Part shown: piece by piece, positions 23,250 through 34,600 of the stretch | Layout of the letters: every line of letters begins with the position of its first letter | Position numbering within the stretch: position 1 is the first letter of the stretch | Assembly: GCA_029582155.1 (NCBI GenBank) | Contig: CM055905.1 | Location: forward strand, 61,022,457-61,086,456 | Direction of reading: 5' to 3' | DNA length: 64,000 bases | Source: Panopea generosa | Lineage: Eukaryota; Mollusca; Bivalvia; Adapedonta; Hiatellidae | Position numbers and translations under genes: made by a program | Notes under the pieces: model-generated | What the model saw: only the letters and a program-made list of their open reading frames with translations | Database searches by the model: none | What the model was told of the DNA's origin: nothing

Positions 23250-25100
23250 TATACTTATACATTTTGACCTGGACGAAACAACTTTTAACCTTACTTAAAA
23301 TGAATAAAAAACGAACTAGAAATATTGACATGATAAATAGAATACCATGTTGATGTCTAATATATCTACTTCATCAGGTTCGGCACGAAATAATCAAGGA
23401 CTCGGCAGAGCCTCGTCCTGTTTTTTTTCTAAGTCTCACATGGTAAAGTTGATAATATGAGACACAAACATGTAACAGGCCATCCTTAAAAAATAATTGT
23501 TTGCAGGCACCGAACCAGTATTGGTAGGTAGCTAAGTTTGATCAAAATTTTATTTTGGGTAGTCATGTTAAAGAAAAATGGAAAGACATCATGATTTTTT
23601 TTAAATGCGTTGAAAGTCAATAAAAAAAGTTCAGGTAGTTGCAGTTTTTAGTGAATAGGTAGGAGCACGGCAAACAACTTGTTTTTTAAGGAAGGTCCCA
23701 CTAAAAATCTCGGGTCTGATCTCCGCATCTCCCCATTCCAAACACGTGGGACCAATCGATTGTTAGACATGCGAAATTTATTTTTATTATTTCGAGACAT
23801 TCACGGTTGTTGTTTCTATCCCGGGCGTATCTGATTAAGTACACTTTGTATGAGAAAGTTTGCTAGTAACTTGCAGAATGAATGAATATGGTTTTACGGC
23901 GTTCCAACACATTAAAGGTTATTTGACGCCAACAGGAAGGAAATTTCCAGATTCACTGTACATGTTTAAATACAACACATTACCATACATATTTAAACAA
24001 ATACATCAACAAATGAATATGTAGAATGAACATAGAACCTTGATGCCTACAGAACAGCAAAGTTTCAGCAAATTCTATCGTATTACCCAAATTGTCACTT
24101 CCTACGACATGCATGAGCAGTGACTTTTTTTCTTGCCATCACTCATATTGCTCCCTGGAACCACACAGGGGTTGGTGATTTAACCACAATAGTGAACATT
24201 ACAAAAAATGAAAAAATGAACATGACACCCGTTTGGAGGATTCCTACCCCTCTGCAGAGATCGACAGTGATTCTATTTATAGCCGGAACCACAAGGACTC
24301 TCGTGTGGAAGGACAATCGTGAAACATCGGGTATTTCCGTATCCTGCGTAGCATAAAGGCTGAGATGGTCAGATTGTCTATTGCGTAGCATAAATGCCGA
24401 GGTGATCAGATTGGTGGAAGGACGGTGGTTCTAATCGGATTCATTCTGAGATCTTCATCCACCAATACTGGATATTCCATATACATTGTATAACCTGTCA
24501 TATGTTGCGATTGGTGTTAAACCCTATTCATATAGTCACAATCATCGACATAACGGTTTCAAATGACAACAATACACGTGTATGCTTTAGTGAATATATT
24601 TTATGAAACATTTTTCAACAAAATGGTACTTATATTAACAAAATGGATCAATATAATATGTTTTTGTTCATTTGAATCAAAACTAAAATTGTTTTACGTT
24701 ATAATAATCCAGCTCCGTAAACGGTCGGGATTCGACACGTAGCTCCTATCTTTCCCAGGGTGCACTGCGCTAAGCTCCATTGACCTCTGTCAATGTTTCA
24801 ACTTTTGCACGAGTCTTGCGATATCAAATCTACTAGCACAATTGACACAAATGATATGGCGGTTTTATATTATTTGGTTTATACAAAAAAAAAAGAAAAA
24901 AAAAAAAAAGCATTTAAGCCTTCTTCCATATTTATGTAAAAATGTACTTTTTTAAACTAGGTATAAGCGTCGGCTTGTTTTACAGAAGTAAATGTTAGTA
25001 CATGTTAAAAAGCCATGGAATATTTTAAAAATTGCCATATTTTATTATTTTTCTATTTTCACGGCGGCCCGATACATGAATGACCATGTGTAGTTTTGAT
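23250..25100. other. Spacer with old repeats
   Basis: No gene supported. 23875-24000 has 'tggttttacggcgttccaac' and 'acgccaacaggaag', matching 42870-42950. 24370-24480 resembles the body of the type-C SINE. The two overlapping opposite-strand frames at 24120-24391 shadow each other and have no domain signal. Confidence 0.4.
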
Positions 25101-25116
25101 ATTGCAAGAATCTTTA

Positions 25117-25285
25117 GTCTGTAGAATGAACCCGGCTCTCCCGATTGGATCCGTTAAGTAGCAGCATATTTAAGCACGTTGATTGGTCAGTTGCTTTATG
25201 GGAAAGTCTGAATGACGTCATATTTTAGTAAGCGTTCAACTGCTAGGAATTGTGGGACAGGCATGGAATTCCTTGCTTTTTTATT
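25117..25285. repeat. Dispersed repeat family 3 (copy 1)
   Basis: Contains 'ggctctcccgattgg', 'gttgattggtcagttgctt', 'atgacgtcat' and 'aattgtgggacaggcat'. Related copies are at 29020-29195, 34565-34680 (partial) and 58590-58750 (reverse). Confidence 0.65.
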
Positions 25286-26739
25286 GGTGTGTAATAGACC
25301 TGATTCGATGTTAGCAGGATTTATATATAGATTAAAGAATCTTATAAACTTTTAGACAATGGAACGCAGTGCAATGGTCCCTGGGAGAGAATGATATAGC
25401 CTTTTCTCTTAAACAAACATATTTAATCATTTTTTCCCGGAATCCATTTTCTGGGGACTGTAAGGAACCATAACTCTGGTAGTTACTGTTGTTTGCTAGA
25501 ATGAGATGATGGAAATATTTCTTAAAGCAACGCCAGTAAATGTGCGCTTTCAAAACCATGCAATGCAACGAGGCTGCGTTCAGTATCGCTAAAGTTGTTG
25601 CCTGGTTCCCTAATGTATCATTAATGTTTGCTAATTTAAGGTTGAGCCGGTGTCCAGGAAAATAAATTCGATAATATTAGAAACCGTTTATCAGTACTGA
25701 ACGCATCCCAGGTTCCTGTTTCGCCAACATATACATGTACTTAAAAACATTAAATTTAAGAAAAGCAGCTAGGTGATCCTGATTTTAGTCTGGTTTCAGT
25801 AAAACTGCATATTGTTTCAATGAAATAGATTGATAACAGGTGCACAACCAGTCAAAACTTAGTTAAGCGTTTAAGTATACGTTTACGTAAAATGTTGGTG
25901 AAACAGGAGTCTGGTTAGGAAAGATAACTCGTGTAAGAATGTTTTCTGTAAATAATCAAACTGAGACGTGTAAATATGAGCAATGTATACAATGTCTTAC
26001 ATGTAATACATTTGGTAACAATGGCTGCATGGCGATAATGGCGAAGATTGACCGTCGGTTAACAATGCCCGCAGTCACAACATGTAATTGGAAGTTAGTC
26101 ACACTTTGGAAATGTGACTGGAGTCCGATTGAGCACCACGGTGCGTTGATGCGGGACTTCACTTTTAGTTTACGCATGCGCGCTTTAAGAGCATTTTCGG
26201 ATACCCTCGGTTGTCAATTCCGATACTCTCCATTCTTCACCAATGGAGAGTATTGGAATTAATTGCTCGTTGGTATTCGATGATGGTTAAGAGAAGAGAA
26301 GTAAATTAAATTTGTTCACAATACTTGTTTTTATAAATAAATAAATAAACTGACTTTTTCAGTTCACTGACTTTGCTGGGATAACAACATTCATTTTATA
26401 CATACACAAACTGGTGACAAGTTAAATTAATCATAATCATCTGAGAACAATTATAACTTTATTGACTTTTAAAGTTACACCTAATGTATTTATGCATAAA
26501 CCTAACCATATTTGTTAAGCAATACTTGTATTTATAAACAAATTAATTTTTTTTTTTCATAACACTTAATCAAGGACTTATAATTATATAAGTCCTTGAC
26601 TTTATTTGTACACATAAAAACATTATTTCTATTCATTCACAGGCGTGCTAAATCTTATTAATCATTTATTCAACAATTGAACAATTATTACTTTTTATCC
26701 TCAACTAAAAATAACTTTTAATACAAATAAATACATATG

Positions 26740-26801
26740 CAGTCAAACCTGTGTCACTTTTGCTCCTTTCCTTGACTGGCTGCTTAAGACAGGTTTGACT
26801 G
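26740..26801. mobile_element. MITE family 1 (copy 4, internally deleted)
   Basis: Both ends are intact ('cagtcaaacctgt' and 'acaggtttgactg') but only 62 bp remain. Confidence 0.72.
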
Positions 26802-27120
26802 TATATCAATATGACTACATGTACAAAGTAGACTAAGCAATATTCCACATGCATTTAAACCTACGCGAAACTGTATATGTTACAGTCAATCTGTGAAATC
26901 AGCCATTTCATGAAATGGCTAAAAAATTTAGCCTTTTCGTGAAATGACAATTTCACTAAGTCATTTCATGAAATGGCTAAATATTTCAGGCTTTTCATGA
27001 AATTACTGAAATTTTAATGCCAATGTTACACAGATTGGCTGGTGCAATTTCAGCCAATCTGTGTATAAGATGTTTATATCATGAAAAGTATAGTTTGTTT
27101 GATAAAATGAAAATAAAAGC

Positions 27121-27655
27121 ATGTATATCTTTATTATATTCATACTCAATAATAAATGTTATAAATAAAATCTTTATTATATTCATACTCAATAATAAAT
27201 GTTTTAAATATAATCTTTATTATATTCATACTCAATAATAAATGTTATAAATATAATCTTTATTATATTCATACTCAATAATAAATGTTATAAATATAAT
27301 CTTTATTATATTCATACTCAATAATAAATGTTATAAATATAATCTTTATTATATTCATACTCAATAATAAATGTTTTAAATATAATCTTTATTATATTCA
27401 TACTCAATAATAAATGTTATAAATATAATCTTTATTATATTCATACTCAATAATAAATGTTATAAATATAATCTTTATTATATTCATACTCAATAATAAA
27501 TGTTATAAATATAATCTTTATTATATTCATACTCAATAATAAATCTGTGTATAAGATGTTTTATATCATGAAAAGTATAGTTTGTTTGATAAAATGAATA
27601 TTAAAGCATGTATATCTTTATTATATTCATACTCAATAATAAATGTTATAAATGA
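27121..27655. repeat. 43-bp minisatellite inside the TIR element
   Basis: About eleven nearly identical 43-bp units built on 'tctttattatattcatactc' and 'aataataaatgttataaat'. Both flanks carry the same ~70-bp sequence ('ctgtgtataagatgtttata' and on), so the array lies between direct repeats. Confidence 0.9.
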
Positions 27656-28223
27656 TTATTTTTATGCACCTTGTAAATTTTGTTTCACATATGATGACAT
27701 ATATTACAGTCAATCTGAGGAATCAGCCATTTCATGAAATGGATAAAATCTTTAGCTTTGTCGTGCAATGACTTTATCATATGTAATTAATCTTAATAAA
27801 TGCAAGCTAACTGGATTGTAGAATAGGGGCTCAATATAATTACCTACAATGATTGCTTTGATCATAGTTTAAGTGATGCAAACTTTCACTAATTGTGTAC
27901 TTAAAGAGATAAGTATAAAATAGACCAATCATCATTTTTTATTGGATTATCATAATTGGTTCACAAAAACAAAAACATTATTGTAAATACCTTCTTTTCC
28001 AATTAATGATTGCTTTGAACTTAGCCGAAGTAAAGCAAACTTTTATTGTGTTCTTTAATTGCTCGGTCATCAATATTCATTCTTTTAAAAGAATGTGTTT
28101 AACTATTCTTTAATTATTTCTATAATTGTACTGTTTGTTTTTAGCAATATAATTACTCATTATTGTTATAAAATCACTTGCTTCTGTATGTTCATTACAT
28201 TTTGAAATCTTAAGTCATACAAC

Positions 28224-28776
28224 ATGGATCAGACAACAGTTGAACTTAAATTCAGAGAAGCTTTGTTTGCGAAGTATTCACAGTGTGAGAAACATATTCT
28301 TCCAAGAAACGTTTACTATTAGACTATCACCGACCTGAGGTTAGCAGCTGACCTTCAAACGAAGAAATCAAGACACCAGTACTGCCTACTGTCTAAATAT
28401 GAACTACTACACGCCTACCACTGCCAACGGGCCACTAGCTACCACGTCTACCTCTACCGAAGAATCACTAGCTGCCACGTCTTCCACTACCGAAGGGCCA
28501 CTAGCTACCACGCCTACCACTTCCGACGGGCCACTAGCTACCACGCCTACCACTATAGAAGAACCACTAGCTACTTCCAATACCAGTACGCCTACATCTA
28601 CTTCCAACCTGGATCAACGGCAACAGTCAATACTCGAGCAGAGAAAAAGGGCCCGTGATTCTCAGTTGTCACAAGCGGAGAGAATGGTCAAACGATCACG
28701 TGTAGAGCTAAAGACCGGCGAAGTAGAAAAGGCTAAATTTTTTAGCCATCAAGAAATGGCTGATTTCACAGATTGA
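28224..28776 (+). pseudogene. Broken transposon ORF with 12-residue repeats
   Basis: An ATG at 28224 opens MDQTTVELKFREALFAKYSQ but meets TAG at 28320-28322. The same frame continues TDLRLAADLQTKKSRHQYC and LLSKYELL. A +1 frame then runs from 28399 with four to five 12-residue repeats (SDGPLATTPTT type) and a basic end (KRARDSQLSQAERMVKRSR), stopping inside the right TIR. A stop plus a frame change indicate a dead copy. The family assignment is tentative. Confidence 0.45.
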
Positions 28777-28789
28777 CTGTAACATATAT

Positions 28790-29778
28790 ACGTTTAATCA
28801 AGGACTTCTATAATTCCTTGGTTTAATTAATTCATAAACAATACATACAGCTGAAATAAACACGCCATGTTTTGTGTTTAAACAACGTAAAATGGAACCG
28901 TCTTCTAATTTGAAACACCAACATAAGTTTTTATAGTCATTTACTTTGCGTTATGTAGCCGAACCACCACCATACTTCTACTCCAGCAAAAGCAAATATC
29001 AACACACACGTCTCCAGATTGCAGAACGAACCCAGCTCTCCCGATTGGGTCAGTTAAATAGCAGCAGTTGATTAGTCAATTGCTTCAGGGAAAATTTAAA
29101 TGACGTCATAGTTAAGTAAGCGTTCACTTGCTACGAATTGTGGGACAGACATTGAATTCTTTGCCTTTTCCATCGGGGGGTAAATAGACCCGATTTGCAA
29201 AATACCAAGTTCTATATATAGACTAATAAAATGATATTAAAACAGTACAAGTCTCGTTTTATCCCGGAGATCTTGTTTTTTTCTTCTGTTCAGTGTGTAC
29301 ACATAGTGAAAATAGGCTTCAGAAACAATGTAGTCATACCCAAATTTTTATAAATTCACAATTCAAACATGACAATACTTTTAAAACGTTTCAAATCATT
29401 AAAATCCGAAAATGAGTATTAAAAACGGAATATGCATTTTTGAATAAGAAAAAAAAACACGGATTTTTTATCACCTCCATTATCTACCCCATTTAAGCAC
29501 TTCCGGTGGTTTCCAGTGTGTGTGCTTCACCTTTACCAGTCGTCTGGCAATGCGTCGATGATGAATTTTACAATTATTTATGAAAAAAATCAGTTGTATG
29601 AACTTCAGTCGTATGAACAAATACTAGCAGTTTGTATCGATAGAGCCTAGTAAAGACTCTTCAAAATGGACTTTTTAAATTCTTAAAACGCGAAATCCGC
29701 TTGACACAACAATCGATTTAATCACGTAAAAAACAGTTGATATTTACTGCCGTCTATTTCAGTAATATCATGTACGTT
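28790..29778. other. Spacer downstream of both genes
   Basis: Holds dispersed repeat family 3 (29020-29195) and otherwise AT-rich non-coding DNA. The 3' UTR of the large minus-strand gene should lie in its right part, but I see no clear reversed AATAAA close to the stop. Confidence 0.4.
29020..29195. repeat. Dispersed repeat family 3 (copy 2)
   Basis: Matches 25117-25285: 'cagctctcccgattgggt', 'atgacgtcat', 'taagcgttcacttgct' and 'aattgtgggacagaca'. Confidence 0.65.
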
Positions 29779-31684
29779 TTAGTCAAGATGAATAGATGCG
29801 TCCGAGATTCCGTCTGCGTTTGCCGTAGAAGGTGGTCTGCCGTTGTGCAGGCTCGTTTTGCTTTCTGCACGCGATGGCGAACTTTTTATTTTAACACGAC
29901 GTTTTCGATGTGGTTTTGGCGTAGCATTTTCATCTGGTACTTCCGTTAAGAAAAATGAACTGCCTAATAGTTCATCATCGTAGTCGATGTCGTCTTCCGT
30001 GTCCTGGATCCAAACATGTTTGGCTGGTCTTGGGGATTTCGTATTGCGTTTGGTTGTTCGAAGGAACGACGGCGGTGTCATAAATTTCATTTGATGGTCG
30101 GGCGGTGGCACTGCGCTAAAAACGAGATTTGGTGGCGGTTTGAAAAAAGTATAATCCGATGTTCTTTGAACTTTAACACCGCCGTGCATGACGGGTCTCG
30201 GGTGTTCCATTGGAGTGGAAAGATATGTGCCAGACGACTTTGCGCGATGCTCGTCTGTTTCATGCTCTTCCATATCGCTGAGCAGATGTCCGTCTGCTTC
30301 TGGCATGTTTGTCGAAGTGTGACGTGCAGCGTTCGGAGAAATCATAGTACCCCGTGCTGATTTCGCATCACTAATGGGTTTGTCGTGACTTGGTGTTCCA
30401 ACTGCAATCCGGCGCGCTGATGTCGTTACTGTTGCCGGTCTTGTAATCGTAGATTCTTCGCGTATAGTCACGGATTTACGACCAACTGTAGCGCTCGTCG
30501 ACGGGCGCATATCTTGTGTTGGTTCTTTCAGTGATGATTTCTGAGGTCTAACCATCGATGGTGGTAGGTGAGTAGGGTGTTCAACGCGAGGCCGTGGGAC
30601 TACGTATCTTGACGGCCTCGGATGTGGCGAGTCCTCATCAAATGTCGTCAACCTTGGTGACAACATTTCACTACTTAGCGCGGACCTTGGTGAGAGTCCA
30701 GCAGATTTTGTTAATCGTGGAGATATTGAACTCACCGTGTATCTGGGAGAGTTCCGTTCACTTACTGCCGATTGGAGAGTTTCTCTCGCATTGAGAACGA
30801 CTTTCGTTGTTCGTTTTTTACCACTAGTTGAACGAGTAGTTATTCCAGCGGCACTTTTAGACCTAGGTGATACACGCCCACCTTTAGACCTAAGTCCCGC
30901 ACCGGCACTTTTAGATCTCGATATCACAGAATGCTTCGAAGCCCTCGAAGCTCTTCCGAGACGAGATGGCGTTGCCGATTTCGTTCCTCGTTTTTCGTTT
31001 ATTTGTAAATGCATATGGTCAAAGGAGCCTTCTTGAGCACTTAGGAGAGGAGTTTTAGGGCTTACACCAATCGCATGATCCCCGGAGTAAGTGTCGCCGT
31101 CTCTATGGTCATACTCGTGACTAAGTCTCTCGGCCAAGGTCATCGACGTGGGCGGTCTGTACATCAACTGGGGTAACTTCTTTGGTATCGGGATCGCTAT
31201 CGGAAGTGGCAATAATCTACGGCTGTTACCCCTTGTCTCCTCAGTGTAGCCGAACTGAAGAAGCGGATAGGCGTTCTGTAAATGAAGACGCCCTGGCACC
31301 CGGTATCGGATCGCCTTTTTGATTTTGGGAAAGTCAAACAAATTCAACTCGGGCGGATAAGGCGATATGAACTCATCGTCCCATACGTCGTATGGGTCGT
31401 AACTAAACGGTGGATTTTGATAATCGGTATCCGGGTAAGCGAACGGTTCTTTTGTTTGTAGTGGTAACGGCGTTCGATCGTCTTCTCCAGATTCCGTCTC
31501 AGAACCACGACCACGTGGTATATTGCCATTTTTTACTGGAGCCCGGCTGATGACGGGGAATCCGTTTTCGTCGAAACCGAGAACCTGTCGCCGTTTGAAA
31601 AAGACGTTATACGCAATATCCGGGAAATCCGTATAGAGGGAGATGGTATCCTCCTCCATGTCGTATTTCTCGCGGTCTTTTGAA
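29779..31684 (-). CDS. Terminal exon: ~635-residue cytoplasmic tail
   Basis: Single 1,906-bp exon joined in phase 2 to the TM exon (acceptor 'ttgcag|ttcaaa') and ending ASIHLD then TAA. It starts SSKDREKYDMEEDTISLY. The middle is low-complexity and very rich in Ser, Arg, Pro and Thr, with repeated SPR, RSKSA and SPRLT words that look like sites for proline-directed or basophilic kinases. Acidic patches (TEDDIDYDDELL) and basic patches (PKPHRKRRVKIK) occur near the end. It is GC-richer than its surroundings. No catalytic domain was recognised; a disordered scaffold or signalling tail is the likeliest reading. Confidence 0.85.
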
Positions 31685-34600
31685 CTGCAAATATAATTTA
31701 AGTGAAAAAATTGTTAGAAGTGTATTCACTTTAATCGGAATGTACTGTAAAACACGTTAAATTCGCGTGAACTCCAGTTTTGCGAATTTCCTCTGATTTG
31801 TCATTTTTTAAATATTCGCGAAATATTAAATTGGCGACGTTTGAAAAGTAAAACCGCCGGAAATGTATTTTTATTTGGATATTGTTAACATTTGGACAGT
31901 GGACATAATTGTAGTTTTAGCGAAATATTTGAATGCGCGACGGTCGAATCTCGTGAATAATAGCGAAAATAAATTTCTCGCTTATAAAATGTGTTTTACA
32001 GTATAACATTCTAAAATGCATTTTCAGGCTAAAATAGTTTAGGTAATAAGTGAAGTTATTTAGTATAGATATGAACGTTTCTGTAGGCTGCATTGATGTT
32101 CAAGAGGAGTGAGACGTGCAAGTTATGTTGAATTCACGGTCAAATATACGTTTATATACGTACTTCACATTATAAAATGTTTCATCTGTTAGACACAGAC
32201 AGACTACAACGACACTGTCAGTAGAAACAGACCGACTACGGGAACACTTTGGCCATTATAAATTAATTACTAGATTATCATCCAAATTTTTCTTATGAAA
32301 GTGGAAGGGTTGGTAGGTTTTTATTATTTTATTATTTTTTTATGAAAAAAAGGGTCGGGGCTGCATGAAAATTAGGTTGCGGGCGGGGATCTATCAATAA
32401 ATTTACCATGGCCTAACAGTCGAAGCAGACCGACTACAGCGACACTATCAGTAGAAACAGATTAACTTCACGGACACAATCAGGTATATATCTTACCTTC
32501 TATAGAACCGACAGATGAGTATTATAATAAGGACGACGAGTATCACTCCGAGAAAACACGCGACGGTTATGATGATTATATCTGCAAATAGTCAAAAACA
32601 AAATACTTAGTATATACAAGTCTTCGGTAGATAATATGAATAGAAATTAGGCATCTGGGCTGCGTTTCGTAAAAAATAATTTGCGATGAGAATGGCCGTA
32701 TGTCAATTTGACAATTACATGCTGTTGGTTTAAATTTTGATCGACATTTAGAATGATTATATTTCCAGAAAATGTATCGTTTTCTGCATGGTTTGAGCAA
32801 GTTTGGGTTCATTTGGATGGATATTAAAACTATTATGAATAAGTTTTGGTTTACGTTTACGACGATTTTTGTCACACGTTTTTTTTTGTGAAACGCACAG
32901 CTGGAAAATTATATAGAAAAGTTTACCATCCAAAATTACAATCAGAAACGTTCTTTTGATACCAAATTCAAACAACACTCTGTTGGTTGGTTGGTTTAGA
33001 AGGAGTTTTGTTTCAAGCAAGGACTTATCTAGAGAAGGAAAGGCAACTGATTGATATTTTATGAACGCTCGCGTATTCACGCAAAATCTGGCAATATCTC
33101 GTTTTCAATTATCTTTACTTCAATTCATCTCAGGAACACCAATCAAAATTTTTACACTGTAGAATGAAATTGTCATCAAAACCAAACCATTCCCATAAAT
33201 TTGTGTTTAAAATTGTTGAAGTACTTGTGATTACAAAATGTGTACACTACAGCTAAAATAAGGCAAATTACGATAGATTTACCTTCAAACCTCAATATCT
33301 TTAATTCAAGATCATTTTGCGTGATTGAGATTACATACATTATGAATCCTTCGTGTGCTATTTCATCAACATTTAGTCAGTAGATGCAAGTTTCCTATCC
33401 TTCTATACAAGTCCTTGTTTCAAGTGACAGAAAACGATTGTCACCAAAGATAAATGTACAGATTTTTTCAAATAAATGTATCCGAGTTTCACAAAAACAT
33501 AAATATTATGTAATACTAATATTAGAATTTTAGCTTTAGACTATAATTATATTTAAATCGAACCATTTAAATACTGGTGCTTTATTTTTCTTTTTACCTG
33601 AACTTAAACATGATGTATTGAACAAGCGAGAACATTAGAAAGTGTTAGAGAAAAATATCAACATTTCTTTAAAAATTTAAACCTGTTATTACAATTGTAT
33701 ATGCCAATATTATCTAGTAAAATCAACATATGTCATTCTGTATCATTTGATTTCAAAACAGAAAATGATCTAACCTGTGAAATCGTCTGGAGCTGTTTGT
33801 CTAAAATCTGAAATTTTAAATTTAGAATACCAATAGTACATGTACAGTTAGTGCCAGATAACATAGAGTTGTCTGTCCATGTAAATGCTTTAGTTAACAA
33901 CTATAGACGTTTATACTTTTATAAGTGGCTCACATATAGAAGTTACAATAACAGACATACTAGTATATGAATTACAACCAGATTTGTTTAAAATAAAATT
34001 TACACACAGTTTTAACGGGGTTTAACGCCATTTTCAACATATTTCAGGTTATATTTGGCTTATCCAGTTTTATTGGTGGAGTAAGATCTTAGAAGAAACA
34101 CCGTCTATCCGCAAGTAACTGACAAACTTTTTCACATAAAGTTTTTGGAGCGAGCGGGACTCGTTAAGTGATCTTGAGACGGCGTCTTAGACCACTCGGC
34201 CGTAGGGTGACCCCTCACAATTTTAAACTTGCATACATAATAATACATATACATGTAATCAAGGAATTATATAGAGAAGGAAAGGCAAATGATTGAGATT
34301 TTGTGAACGCTCACGTATTTACGAAAACTCTCGCAATATCTCGTTTTCAATTATCTTAACTTCCATTCATCCCATGAACATAAATCAAAATTCTAACATT
34401 GCAAAATGAAATTGTCATCAAAACAATACCATTCCCAGCAATTTATGTTTTAAATTGTTGAAGTACTTTTGATAACAAAATGTTTATACTGCAGCTAAAA
34501 TAAGGACAAATTATGAGAAAATTTCCTTCAAACCTCAATATCTTTAATTCAAGACCATTTTGCGTGGTCGAACGTTGATTGGTCAGTTGCTTCAACTGAC

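Larger units (their letters stand above)
26878..28784 (+). mobile_element. TIR transposon remnant, possibly Ginger-type
   Basis: Terminal inverted repeats of ~58 bp: the left starts 'tgttacagtcaatctgtgaa' and the right ends with its complement. Each is flanked by TATA, which fits a 4-bp target duplication. TGT...ACA ends with a 4-bp duplication suit Ginger-type elements, and the broken ORF near 28.2-28.4 kb has a KSRHQYCLLSKYELL stretch like the N-terminus of KRBA2-like integrase proteins; both points come from memory. An extra copy of the left end sits inside at about 27709. A 43-bp minisatellite fills 27100-27650. Confidence 0.5.

Noticed and set aside
24120..24391. Overlapping opposite-strand ORFs (78 and 82 codons)
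   Set aside because: The two frames mirror each other, lack any domain or splice context, and lie in repeat-rich spacer.
25939..26262. 107-codon plus-strand ORF near 26 kb
   Set aside because: Slightly GC-richer than its flanks, but no recognisable domain, no conserved motif and no supporting splice signals. Possible but not supportable.
30016..31036. Plus-strand ORFs across the tail exon
   Set aside because: They are shadows of the long minus-strand coding exon, which has splice sites and phase agreement with the TM exon.
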